DNA from: JAEUIE01 sp046350055
GTDB taxonomy: Bacteria; Planctomycetota; Planctomycetia; Gemmatales; HRBIN36
NCBI GenBank assembly: GCA_046350055.1
Contig: JAXMBC010000001.1
Coordinates: 4,154,001-4,218,000, forward strand
DNA length: 64,000 nucleotides
Direction: 5' to 3'
The notes under the pieces were generated by a model. That model did not search any database, had not been told where the DNA came from, and saw only the letters and a program-made list of their open reading frames with translations. The position numbers were made by a program, and so were the translations under genes. This document shows, in pieces, positions 1-8,741 of this stretch (positions within the stretch are counted from its first letter, which is position 1; each line of letters begins with the position of its first letter).

Positions 1-471
1 ATTTTCAACATCGCGAATCATCACATACTTGCCCGAGAAGGCGAGGTTGTTCCAGCCATCAGTAGTACCCAGGCTTCCCTGGTTGAAGAAGCTGTAGCCA
101 CTCTTTTCGAGTGAAACCGACCAGCGATCGTTCAGGGCGACACGCAGTTGCACCAGGTACGACTGCTGCAGTGAACGTTCGAAGGCCTGATCTTCAGGTG
201 ACCAGTTGAGTACCCCCAGAATGCGGGCTTCGGTCAGGGAGCGTGGGTCCTTGGCCAGCCAGGGATTACTGCTGGGGCCAATAAAGCGTGGAAAATGCGA
301 GTCGCTACTCAGGGACAAGGCAGTACCCAGGATGGGGTTGAAGCCACGGACTTCGGGGAATGGGCCATCCTGATCGGGGCTGAGCAGAGGCGGCGGCGGC
401 GGCTGGTCTGCCGAGTAAGTGGGTTGGCCGCCATCAAACATCAGGGTACATAACAATAGGGCCGCAAGCAT
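1..471 (-). CDS. N-terminal part of a secreted, possibly outer-membrane beta-barrel protein (cut by window edge)
   Basis: Reading the minus strand from the ATG at 469-471 gives 157 codons with no stop before position 1, so the gene continues to the left. The first residues (MLAALLLCTLMFDGG) resemble a short signal peptide. They are followed by a run of five prolines and then alternating hydrophobic/polar segments such as SYLVQLRVALNDRWSVSLEK and NLAFSGKYVMIRD. That alternation is what one sees in beta-barrel strands, and the arrangement resembles the MetA-pathway/putative porin-like proteins common in planctomycetes. No specific family can be named. Seen: start, leader, open frame. Inferred: outer-membrane barrel. 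Confidence 0.6.
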   Translation of the reverse strand, partial: MLAALLLCTLMFDGGQPTYSADQPPPPPLLSPDQDGPFPEVRGFNPILGTALSLSSDSHFPRFIGPSSNPWLAKDPRSLTEARILGVLNWSPEDQAFERSLQQSYLVQLRVALNDRWSVSLEKSGYSFFNQGSLGTTDGWNNLAFSGKYVMIRDVEN

Positions 472-750
472 ACGATCGGCCTCCCTGCCGACTCACTGGA
501 ATCATCATCGAACAGGATGAAACCGGGCCTGAATCAGTCTCGGATGCTATTTGCCAAATGCACGACCGTGACGTAGGCTTGTTCCCAATGGTAACGAATG
601 TAACGGCTCTACCATTGGCGGACGCAGGCGAGCATGCGAGCTTCTCAGTTTTTTGAGAATAGCAGCGTAAACCACTAATTCGTACGTTAACATGGTCTGA
701 AATGACTCGCACGACAGGCATAACACTTCGCAAGGACCAGGCACGCTAGC

Positions 751-2880
751 ATGCCCTTACGCTTCGCATTGGCTTTGCACGATCATCAGCCTGTCGGCAA
801 TTTCGACAGCGTCTATGCGCAAGCCTATGCCGATGCGTACTTCCCTTTCCTCGATATTATCAGCCAGTATCCTGAACTGGCTTTCAGTCTGCACATCAGC
901 GGGCCGCTGCTTGATTGGCTGGAAAAGAACCGGCCTGATCACCTGGGCGATCTGAAAGAACTCGTCAAAGCCGGCCAGCTCGAGATTATCGGTGGCGCCT
1001 ACTACGAACCGATCCTTCCCATCCTGCCACGCCGCGATCGTGTCGGCCAGATTCGTCGCTATTCGGAAAAGCTCAAGGATATCTTCGATACGGATGTTCG
1101 GGGCATGTGGCTGGCTGAGCGGGTGTGGGAACCGAGCCTGGTAACCGACCTCCTTGAAGCTGACATCGAGTATACGTTGCTTGACGACTTTCATTTCAAG
1201 CAAGCGGGCATGGAGGAAGATGATCTCCATGGTTATTTCCTGACCGAAGACCAGGGCTTTCTGCTCCGCATCTTCCCGATCAGTGAGCCGCTGCGATACA
1301 TGATCCCGTGGAAGGATCCTGCTGAGGCTATCTCGTATCTTGATCTGCTGGCTGAAACCTATCCTGATTCGGTCGTAGTCTGTGCGGATGATGGTGAGAA
1401 ATTTGGTTCCTGGCCCGGCACGAATGGACTGTGCTACGAGAAGAAGTGGCTGACCCAGTTCTTTGACCTTCTTCTGGAGCGACAGGCGCAGGACAAGATA
1501 CAGCTCGTCACGCTGTCCCAGGCGCTCGATGAGACTCCGCCTCAGGGTACCATCTATCTGCCGGAATGCAGTTATCGCGAGATGACCGAATGGGCATTGC
1601 CTACCGCGCGGCAACTGTCGAGGCAGCAATTGCTCAAGGGATTTGAAGGCAAACCTGTGCAGGAGCAGATCAAGAATAATCTGCGAGGTGGCATCTGGCG
1701 CAATTTTGCCAGCAAGTACCCCGAAGTGAGGGAGATGCAGGCCCGCATGATCGAAGTGAGTGATCATATCGCGGCTGCAGCAGGCAATCCTTCCATCGAA
1801 AATGCCATCCTGGAACTCTATCGTGGTCAGTGCAACTGCCCGTATTGGCACGGTGCTTTTGGCGGACTCTATCTGCCTCACCTGCGGCATGCCATCTACA
1901 AACACCTGATCAGTGCCGATAACGCCTGTCTGGCAGACGACATCGCTCATGGTCAGCGGGTGGATATCGAACTGCATGACTTTAATCTCGATGGGCGCCG
2001 GGAACTGCGTATCTCGACAGCTCTGTACACTGCCTACTTCTGCCCGCACCAGGGTGGCATGCTGTATGAACTCGACATTCGGCCGGTGAAAGTGAACCTG
2101 CTGGCAACCCTGTCACGGCGCCCGGAGCCTTACCATGAGACGATCAAGCAGATTGCTTCTCAGCAAGTGGTGAAGTCTGCGGTCAATCCAGAGAAGGCCG
2201 CAGAGTTCAAACAGCCTGATCTCGAGAAGCACCTCATCTACGACAAGTATCCCCGTAAGAGTCTGATTGATCATTGCTATCCACTGGATACTACCCTGGA
2301 AGACGTAGTAGCGGGCCGGGAAAAAGAGCTGGGTGACTTCGTGCAGGGGGCCTACATACGCCGCCTGATTGACAGGGACACACACCAACGGCTTCGGCTG
2401 TTCCGGCAGGGGCATGTACGAGGTCAGTCGATGCAGGTCTCGAAGGAGATCGTCGCATCCGCCACTGCCAACACGTTGACTGTTCGATATCGCCTGGATG
2501 AACTGCCTCCTGAGCCTGACTTCTATTTTGCAGTGGAAATGAACTTCGCCGGTTTCCCCGCGAATCAGGACGACCGATACTACTACCATGCCGGCAAGAA
2601 GAATGCGGGGCAGACCCAGACCCTGATTGATATCAAGGGCGTTGATCATCTGGGCATTGTGGATGAGTTCCTCGGACTCGATTGCAAGCTGCAATGCTCC
2701 TCTCCAGCGGGCATCTGGGCCTTTCCGATTCAAACCGTCAGCCAATCGGAAGGCGGGTTTGAACTGGTGCATCAGGGAGTGACCATGATAGCCTACTTCG
2801 TGCCTCAGCCTGATAAGGGTAAGCACTGGGAAGTGGAAGTCGTCCTGAAGATGGACGCACATCGTCGCAAGTCGAGCTAG
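751..2880 (+). CDS. Glycoside hydrolase family 57, 4-alpha-glucanotransferase/alpha-amylase type
   Basis: A cytoplasmic-type 709-residue protein with the GH57 N-terminal barrel (about 1-300) followed by the DUF1925 and DUF1926 beta-rich domains, the architecture of Thermococcus litoralis 4-alpha-glucanotransferase. The catalytic glutamate sits in WLAERVWEP (E123) and the acid/base aspartate in VCADDGEKFG (D214), the same residue numbers as in the archaeal enzyme as I recall it. HDHQPVGNF near the N terminus is the usual first GH57 motif. There is no signal peptide. The likely role is remodelling of alpha-1,4-glucan (glycogen or maltodextrin) inside the cell. nadD follows after two bases, so the two are probably co-transcribed. 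Donor and acceptor specificity cannot be read from sequence. Confidence 0.9.
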   Translation: MPLRFALALHDHQPVGNFDSVYAQAYADAYFPFLDIISQYPELAFSLHISGPLLDWLEKNRPDHLGDLKELVKAGQLEIIGGAYYEPILPILPRRDRVGQIRRYSEKLKDIFDTDVRGMWLAERVWEPSLVTDLLEADIEYTLLDDFHFKQAGMEEDDLHGYFLTEDQGFLLRIFPISEPLRYMIPWKDPAEAISYLDLLAETYPDSVVVCADDGEKFGSWPGTNGLCYEKKWLTQFFDLLLERQAQDKIQLVTLSQALDETPPQGTIYLPECSYREMTEWALPTARQLSRQQLLKGFEGKPVQEQIKNNLRGGIWRNFASKYPEVREMQARMIEVSDHIAAAAGNPSIENAILELYRGQCNCPYWHGAFGGLYLPHLRHAIYKHLISADNACLADDIAHGQRVDIELHDFNLDGRRELRISTALYTAYFCPHQGGMLYELDIRPVKVNLLATLSRRPEPYHETIKQIASQQVVKSAVNPEKAAEFKQPDLEKHLIYDKYPRKSLIDHCYPLDTTLEDVVAGREKELGDFVQGAYIRRLIDRDTHQRLRLFRQGHVRGQSMQVSKEIVASATANTLTVRYRLDELPPEPDFYFAVEMNFAGFPANQDDRYYYHAGKKNAGQTQTLIDIKGVDHLGIVDEFLGLDCKLQCSSPAGIWAFPIQTVSQSEGGFELVHQGVTMIAYFVPQPDKGKHWEVEVVLKMDAHRRKSS

Positions 2881-2882
2881 CC

Positions 2883-3458
2883 ATGCGTGTGGGCATCTTT
2901 GGTGGTTCCTTCGATCCAATTCATCTGGGGCACCTGATCCTGGCTGAGCAGTGCCGCGATCAAGCCGCGCTGGATCGTGTACTTTTCATCCCCGCTCCGC
3001 GTCCACCACACAAGTTGAATAAGGCTGTTGCGAGCTTCGACCATCGCCTGGCCATGTTGAAACTGGCCATTCTCGACCAGCCAGCCTTTCTGGTCGATAC
3101 CTGTGAACAGGATCGCCCCGGCCTGAGCTTTACAGTTGACACACTGCGATATCTCCATCAACGAGAGCCAGCGACGGACTGGTTCCTGATTCTGGGTGGT
3201 GACAGCGTCCGCGACCTTTCCACGTGGCGCGACCCCGAAGGCATTGCCAGACTCTGCAAGCTGCTGATCGTTGACCGTCCCGACACGGTGGGCATAGAGC
3301 CACCCAACTATTTTGCTTATAACCGGGTGCAGTCGCCGCTGATAGACATTTCGAGTACGGATATCCGCGAGCGAGTGAAAACGGGACGGAGCATCAGGTA
3401 TTTGGTGCCAGAAAGAGTGCGAGAGTATATAGACACATCGGAGGTATATGGCAGGTGA
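2883..3458 (+). CDS. nadD: Nicotinate-nucleotide adenylyltransferase
   Basis: A 191-residue protein that makes nicotinate adenine dinucleotide from nicotinate mononucleotide and ATP, the penultimate step of NAD synthesis. The nucleotidyltransferase motif GGSFDPIHLGH is at residues 7-17, and ISSTDIRER, the second ATP-binding motif of the family, is near residue 157. Length is typical for bacterial NadD. The ATG lies two bases after the GH57 stop codon, which implies translational coupling. The family is essential and usually sits near obgE or rsfS; pairing with a glucan enzyme is unusual. Confidence 0.93.
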   Translation: MRVGIFGGSFDPIHLGHLILAEQCRDQAALDRVLFIPAPRPPHKLNKAVASFDHRLAMLKLAILDQPAFLVDTCEQDRPGLSFTVDTLRYLHQREPATDWFLILGGDSVRDLSTWRDPEGIARLCKLLIVDRPDTVGIEPPNYFAYNRVQSPLIDISSTDIRERVKTGRSIRYLVPERVREYIDTSEVYGR

Positions 3459-3569
3459 ACGGCCTGGAAGCCATCGAATGCCGATACGCCGGCAAACGAT
3501 GGCATGCCTCTTCCTCGTTCCGCCCCAGTCAGGTCGAGTATGACTAAAACCAGGGCACCCGAATCACTT

Positions 3570-4511
3570 CTACCTCACCACGTTCGATACATCCAGCACC
3601 TGGGCTGCAGCCAGATTGTTGCCGAAATTCTTGAAATCCTTGAACGTCCAGACGACTTTCCGGTCGCGTGTGATTTCGATCAGTTGTGGATTGTCGGGGC
3701 CAGCGTGGCAGTTGCCAACGATGACATTGCCGTTGGGCAGTTTCTGTAATGTTGTGACCCAGGCGAGCGTGATGCCGGGCAGGTCTTTCTGTTCGAGCTT
3801 CCAGTGGATCTTCTTGTCAGGAGTGACTTCGATCACGCGGTTGTTGTTGCCACCGGCAATCAGGGTGTTGCCATTTGCCAGGCGGATGGCGCCGAAGACT
3901 TCGGTGCCGTGTCCTTCGGGGCCATGACCATCGCTGCGGGGGCGACCGCCGAGATCGAGGAAGTACTCCCAGATCATCTTCCCGCGGCTGTTGTATTCAC
4001 GCACAGCTCCATCTCCCTCGTGACAAACCAGGTAATGACCATTGTTCAGAACACGGGCCATGCGGGTATCACGGTGGGGGTGTTTGTTCTTCACCGTAAG
4101 CGGGAATTGCTTGATGATCTTGCCGTCCTTGTCCACTTCGATGATGCGGCAGTTACCCGATTCGGCAATCATGGTTACGCCATCATCCAGTCGCTGAAAG
4201 GCATGCACCTCCACCTTGCCTGTGTAGCCTTCCCTGGGTTTGGATTCGTACTTCCAGACGATCTCTTTCTTGGGATTGATCTCGACGACGGTGGTGTGGG
4301 CGATGTGGGTCAGGATGTTGCCATTAGGCAGCATATGCAGATCGTGGACATCATGCTTGCAGACGTATTCCCATTCCACTTTACCGCTGGCATCAATGAT
4401 GGCGAGCTTGCCGGTGGAACGATCAGCCGCCAGTACGCGGTGTCCCGGCGTCTGCGACCAGAGAGTGGTATGTGTCAGAAGGACACTAAACAGAACTAAA
4501 CCCCAGCGCAT
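3570..4511 (-). CDS. Secreted beta-propeller protein (PQQ/arylsulfotransferase-like repeats)
   Basis: With the ATG at 4511 the product is 313 residues, beginning with a clear signal peptide (MRWGLVLFSVLLTHTTLWSQ). GAGGGA lies upstream at a suitable distance. A longer frame from 4580 exists but would overlap the divergent gene at 4566, so I prefer 4511. The mature part contains repeated short blades of the pattern LPNGNILTHIA, LNNGHYLVCHE, LANGNTLIAGG and LPNGNVIVGNC. These are typical of periplasmic PQQ-like or arylsulfotransferase-like propellers. No catalytic motif was recognised, so the role (binding or enzymatic) is unknown. Confidence 0.75.
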   Translation of the reverse strand: MRWGLVLFSVLLTHTTLWSQTPGHRVLAADRSTGKLAIIDASGKVEWEYVCKHDVHDLHMLPNGNILTHIAHTTVVEINPKKEIVWKYESKPREGYTGKVEVHAFQRLDDGVTMIAESGNCRIIEVDKDGKIIKQFPLTVKNKHPHRDTRMARVLNNGHYLVCHEGDGAVREYNSRGKMIWEYFLDLGGRPRSDGHGPEGHGTEVFGAIRLANGNTLIAGGNNNRVIEVTPDKKIHWKLEQKDLPGITLAWVTTLQKLPNGNVIVGNCHAGPDNPQLIEITRDRKVVWTFKDFKNFGNNLAAAQVLDVSNVVR

Positions 4512-4565
4512 GGAGAATCCCTCGAAGCAGTAGGCGAGTGACAGCAAGTACATAGAGATACTAAC

Positions 4566-5513
4566 ATGCTTCATCGCCACGTGCTATCACTGATTGGCAA
4601 GACGCCGCTGGTGGAACTGAACCGCCTGGCGTCAGGGTTGCCGGTGCCTGTGTATGCCAAGTGCGAGTTCCTGAATCCAGGGGGGAGCATCAAGGATCGC
4701 ATAGCCCAGGCGATAATTGAAGATGCAGATCAGTTAGGACAACTGCAGCCAGGTGCTACCCTCATCGAAGCCACTGCAGGTAACACCGGCATCGGACTGG
4801 CCCTGGTCGCTGCCATCAAGGGGTATCGTTTAGCCTGTGTGATGCCCGAAAAGATGTCGCTCGACAAGCGCCGGGCGCTTGCCGCTGTCGGAGCGGAAGT
4901 GATCATGACCGACAATGCTCCGCCGAGCGACCCGCGTAACTTCCGCCGCGTTGCTGAACGACTGGCCCAGGACCGGGGCTGGTTCCTCGTCAGGCAGTTT
5001 GAACATCCTGCGAATCCGCGCGTGCATGAGCAGATGACGGGGCCGGAGATTCTGGAGCAGTGTGATGGCAAAGTGGGAGCGTTCGTCTGCGGTGTGGGCA
5101 CGGGTGGCACCATCACTGGTGTGGGCCGTTATCTCAGGAAACACTGTCCGAGCGCGAAGATCGTGCTGGCTGATCCCGTAGGTTCCCGACTCGCCCAATT
5201 ATGGAATGCAGCACAGCCCGACCATGATGCCAGCTACGCGGTGGAAGGCATCGGAGGCAGCGAAGTCCCGAAGAACCTCGACCTTTCAGTCATTGATGAT
5301 GTAGTGCGGGTCAGCGATGAAGACTCATTCGCCATGACACACCGGCTCATGCGCCAAGAAGGCCTGCTGGTCGGAGGATCGACAGGAACCAATGTAGTTG
5401 CCGCTTTGCATGTAGCCCAGTCACTGCGACTGGATGGTCCTGTTGTGACGATCCTCTCTGATTCCTGGGATCGATACCTTACTCAGCCTTGGATGGCGGC
5501 TCCCAGATCGTAG
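4566..5513 (+). CDS. PLP-dependent cysteine synthase / cystathionine beta-synthase family protein
   Basis: A fold-type II PLP enzyme of 315 residues. The PLP lysine is K43 in NPGGSIKDR, the substrate loop is EATAGNTGIGLA, the phosphate-binding loop is GVGTGGT, and the cofactor nitrogen contact is in GGSTGTN near residue 265. The family forms cysteine from O-acetylserine and sulfide, or cystathionine from serine and homocysteine. The tail TILSDSWDRYLTQPW resembles bacterial CBS-like enzymes as much as CysK, so the substrate is left open. There is no CBS regulatory domain. The 3' end overlaps the convergent BNR gene by 35 bases. Confidence 0.88.
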   Translation: MLHRHVLSLIGKTPLVELNRLASGLPVPVYAKCEFLNPGGSIKDRIAQAIIEDADQLGQLQPGATLIEATAGNTGIGLALVAAIKGYRLACVMPEKMSLDKRRALAAVGAEVIMTDNAPPSDPRNFRRVAERLAQDRGWFLVRQFEHPANPRVHEQMTGPEILEQCDGKVGAFVCGVGTGGTITGVGRYLRKHCPSAKIVLADPVGSRLAQLWNAAQPDHDASYAVEGIGGSEVPKNLDLSVIDDVVRVSDEDSFAMTHRLMRQEGLLVGGSTGTNVVAALHVAQSLRLDGPVVTILSDSWDRYLTQPWMAAPRS

Positions 5514-6603
5514 CAGCGATATAGCGGAACGGTTTGCTGGCATCGTTGAAGTAGTAGACGGTTACCAGTTTGCCATCCTCCCGCTGTACGGTGCGGGGAT
5601 AGCCCAGGTCCCAGTTGGCACCGTCATCCCGCAACATGATTTCCTTCGACCAGGTGCGGCCACCGTCGTTACTGATCCTGGCACGAATGCCATAGGGCGC
5701 TCGACGGTTGCCATAGGTAAGCGCGAGCCGGCCATCCTTGAGCTTGATCATGGCAGCAGGGTTGCCTGCATTGTCGATGCTGTTGTTCTCTTCGAGCTTC
5801 CAGGTCTTGCCGTTGTCCACAGAGCGGAACGGTTCAATCCACCATCGCTTCGGTGCTTGATCGCTGTTGTTCCGACGGCGGATGAAGGTATAGAACTCAT
5901 TCTCACCCAGTCTTACGGTCGATGGCATGATTGCATAGCCACCTTTGCCCGGCTGCTCGCCAATCCAGCTGATCTGGTCCCAGGTCTTGCCCCCGTCGCG
6001 GGTGCGAATCATCATCGGCCAGCCTTCGCTGCCATCTTCCTTGGTGGCGGCCATGAAGGCAACAAGGTCGTGCTTGCCTTCAACCTGGTAATCCGTGCGC
6101 GGGAGCATGCCAATGCGGCCGAACGTTGGCAGCAGATAGGGGCCGTGCCAGGTCTTGCAGCGGTCGCTGGACCAGCAGAAGTAGGATGTATTCCTGGCGG
6201 TGGGATGCATGCGAAAGGTGATGGCGAAGTTGGGCTGCTGGAAGTCGATGTTGCCGGGGCAGGGTGCTGGCTCTCTCTCCAGATAGTCGGGTACTTCAAA
6301 GTTCCACGTCTTGCCACCATCCAGACTACGGGCTTGTCGCGGTACGATGGGCTTGCTGCGATCAATCGTATGGCCATCTGCCTTTTCATCGTGGTACCCC
6401 AGTGTGAAACCCACGACGATCTCGTTGCCCCAGCACCAGATGCCGTTGTTGGCAGGCCAGCCACCAAAACGACCGTCTTCGCGGTAGACCACCACGTTTT
6501 CAGCAGGAACGGTGTGTCTCGGTTTGCATGTGCTCCGTTCAACAAAACCAGCAGGGATCACGAAGCTCAACATCAACCATCCGTACCAGGCCATGCTCAT
6601 CAT
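5479..6603 (-). CDS. Secreted BNR-repeat (sialidase-like) protein
   Basis: A 374-residue protein with a hydrophobic leader (MAWYGWLMLSFVIPAG) and four Asp-boxes of the SxDxGxTW type: SLDGGKTW, TRDGGKTW, SVDNGKTW and SNDGGRTW. This marks the six-bladed propeller of the sialidase superfamily. The arginine triad and Tyr/Glu nucleophile of true sialidases cannot be assigned with confidence, so exo-sialidase activity is only one possibility; many planctomycete BNR proteins bind or cleave other glycans. The last 12 codons overlap the end of the convergent cysteine synthase-like gene. The start faces the antiporter gene across a 76-base divergent intergenic region. Confidence 0.82.
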   Translation of the reverse strand: MMSMAWYGWLMLSFVIPAGFVERSTCKPRHTVPAENVVVYREDGRFGGWPANNGIWCWGNEIVVGFTLGYHDEKADGHTIDRSKPIVPRQARSLDGGKTWNFEVPDYLEREPAPCPGNIDFQQPNFAITFRMHPTARNTSYFCWSSDRCKTWHGPYLLPTFGRIGMLPRTDYQVEGKHDLVAFMAATKEDGSEGWPMMIRTRDGGKTWDQISWIGEQPGKGGYAIMPSTVRLGENEFYTFIRRRNNSDQAPKRWWIEPFRSVDNGKTWKLEENNSIDNAGNPAAMIKLKDGRLALTYGNRRAPYGIRARISNDGGRTWSKEIMLRDDGANWDLGYPRTVQREDGKLVTVYYFNDASKPFRYIAATIWEPPSKAE

Positions 6604-6679
6604 TCATCCTCGTCCAGTTCCTGTTGACAACGTCGGCTGCATCTGCAAGACAAGAGCATCATAGCACAAAAGGATTGCC

Positions 6680-8299
6680 GTGTTAGAAGTTCCTACCATC
6701 CTGGGTCTCTTGACTGTAGTGACGCTGCTGGCCTTGCTTGCGCCGCGATTGCGTATTCCCATTCCCACTTGCATGGTACTGGGCGGGTTGGCGATCAGCC
6801 TGATCCCCGGCTTACCCGAAGTGGACATGCCGCCTGAATTGGTGTTTCTCGTCTTTCTGCCGCCGCTGCTCTATGCAGCAGCCTGGCAGATGCCGTGGCA
6901 GGATTTCAAACGCAACCTTCGCCCGATTCTGCAGCTGGCAATTGGACTTGTCCTTATCACAGCACTCGGAGTGGCAGTGACGATCAAGTGGATGGTCCCC
7001 GAGATGTCCTGGGCGTTTGCATTTGCCCTGGGGGGTATTCTGGGGCCGCCCGATGCTGTCGCTGCCACTTCGGTCACGCGAGGCCTGGGCGTGCCACAAC
7101 GTCTCGTCACCATCCTGGAGGGAGAGAGCCTGGTCAATGATGCCACGGGCCTGGTCATTTATAAGCTTGGTATCGCAGCAGCGATCACGGGTACCTTTGT
7201 ATTCCTGGATGCAGTTGGCCTGTTTCTCATGACAGCGATTGGTGGAGTGATCGTGGGCTATCTCCTTGGGCATGCGGTGACCTGGATCCATCGACATCTC
7301 GATGAGCCTACAGTGGAAACAGTGCTGACGCTGCTTACTCCGTATGCGGCATACCTGGCGGCAGAACAGTTTCACTGGTCAGGAGTGCTGGCGACAGTTA
7401 CCGCCGGCATTCACATCAGCCGAAGGCAGCAGGAATACTTTTCACCGACGTTGCGGCTTCAGGCTACCAGTGTGTGGAATACGCTGGATTTCATCCTCAA
7501 TGGCTTGGCCTTCGTCCTGATCGGGTTACAATTGCCGACTGTTCTCAGGCAACTGCAGAGAGAGGAATCACTGCTCCTGGCAGCTTCGATCACACTGGTC
7601 GTCTACCTGGCCATGGTGACGATACGAATGTTATGGATATGGCCTGCTGCCTGGCTGCCCCGGGTGTTAAGCAGTCGCATCCGTCGACGTGAACCCATGC
7701 CCAAGCCGAGTGCCCTTGTCGTCATCGGGTGGTGTGGCATGCGTGGCGTAGTTTCCCTGGCCGCAGCGCTGGCCATTCCTCACACGATGGCCGATGGTAG
7801 TCCCTTTCCCTTCCGAGGCATGTTGCTGGCCATCACCTTTGGTGTGGTGCTGGGCACGCTGGTGATTCAGGGGCTTACCCTTGCACCTCTGGTCCGCTGG
7901 CTGAAACTCAGCAATCCTCAGTATTCCGGTGACGAAGAAGAGTTGCAACTGCGACTGGAGCTGGTTGCTGCTGCGATCAGTTACCTGGAAACGCAGGAAC
8001 AGTATGCGCTGAGTTCGCCTCAGATGGTTGCTCGCGTGCGTGAACATTTCGAACGGCAGGGGGAACTGTGGCTGAGTCAGATGGCGATGCAGCATGTCAG
8101 TAAAGAGGATGCGGCTGAGATGGCTCGCCCCAGTCGCGAGCTATACCTGGGAGCCATTTGCGCTCAGCGGCGTCTCCTGCATCGCATGCGCGATTCTGGC
8201 AGGGTGCACGGCCCAGGCTGGCAGCGGCTTCTCGATGCAGTTGATCTGGAAGAAGCACGATTCCGCATCGCCCTGGGGGCTAAGTGGAAGGATGATTAG
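6680..8299 (+). CDS. CPA1-family Na+/H+ (cation/proton) antiporter
   Basis: A 539-residue membrane protein with about twelve hydrophobic segments and a cytoplasmic C-terminal tail (about 410-539). The CPA1 signatures are GPPDAVA (residues 122-128, D125) and ESLVNDATGLV (N153, D154), the Asn-Asp pair of the ion-binding site. It should exchange Na+ or K+ for protons across the inner membrane. The start is a GTG preceded by AAAGGA. The charged tail (EEELQLRLELVAAAISYLE onwards) is of the kind that carries regulation in this family. Ion preference is not readable. Confidence 0.9.
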   Translation: MLEVPTILGLLTVVTLLALLAPRLRIPIPTCMVLGGLAISLIPGLPEVDMPPELVFLVFLPPLLYAAAWQMPWQDFKRNLRPILQLAIGLVLITALGVAVTIKWMVPEMSWAFAFALGGILGPPDAVAATSVTRGLGVPQRLVTILEGESLVNDATGLVIYKLGIAAAITGTFVFLDAVGLFLMTAIGGVIVGYLLGHAVTWIHRHLDEPTVETVLTLLTPYAAYLAAEQFHWSGVLATVTAGIHISRRQQEYFSPTLRLQATSVWNTLDFILNGLAFVLIGLQLPTVLRQLQREESLLLAASITLVVYLAMVTIRMLWIWPAAWLPRVLSSRIRRREPMPKPSALVVIGWCGMRGVVSLAAALAIPHTMADGSPFPFRGMLLAITFGVVLGTLVIQGLTLAPLVRWLKLSNPQYSGDEEELQLRLELVAAAISYLETQEQYALSSPQMVARVREHFERQGELWLSQMAMQHVSKEDAAEMARPSRELYLGAICAQRRLLHRMRDSGRVHGPGWQRLLDAVDLEEARFRIALGAKWKDD

Positions 8300-8336
8300 A
8301 TGTAAGCCCGTAATGCCATTTGAACGAGGCGGACGT

Positions 8337-8741
8337 ATGAAGCGGATGCACTTGATCAGCCATCAATGTACTCAGATATTTGATGGCGTAGTCTATACTG
8401 CTGAAATGACTCTAGGTACGATTGTAAGTGTACTGGGGAGCAAAGATCAGCGAGACCACAAAGTGATTCTAGTTGAACAGGTAATTGGCAACGTGAGAGC
8501 ATTATCCTCTCAAGACGCTGATTTCCTGATTAATCAGTGTATCATTGCAAGTGCTTTGGCACAGATCGATAGTGCAAATGTTGCTGGTGAGATGCCGAGA
8601 GTTAGTCAGGCTAATTTTCACGTGACGGTCCAGTCATTCCATATGTCTGCGTACTTGGATAGAGAACGATCAGGATTTCTAATATGCATGGTTGCAATGG
8701 AAACGGTTGCCAAATTTCTTGAATGGTATGAGTCTTCATAA
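8337..8741 (+). CDS. Hypothetical protein, 134 residues
   Basis: I do not recognise this family. The ATG at 8337 is preceded by GAGGCGG at good spacing; the same frame is open further upstream inside the antiporter gene, but those starts would overlap it in another frame. The product (MKRMHLISHQCTQIFDG...) has no signal peptide or clear membrane segment and ends 6 bases inside the convergent hutH stop region. Base composition is AT-richer than the flanking genes, which fits a recently acquired or fast-evolving gene. Moderate to low certainty that it is expressed. Confidence 0.45.
   Translation: MKRMHLISHQCTQIFDGVVYTAEMTLGTIVSVLGSKDQRDHKVILVEQVIGNVRALSSQDADFLINQCIIASALAQIDSANVAGEMPRVSQANFHVTVQSFHMSAYLDRERSGFLICMVAMETVAKFLEWYESS

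Noticed and set aside
757..2049. Long minus-strand open frame (430 codons) opposite the GH57 gene
   Set aside because: It is the mirror of a gene with intact catalytic motifs, has no ribosome binding site or domain, and its open length follows from the codon bias of the real gene.
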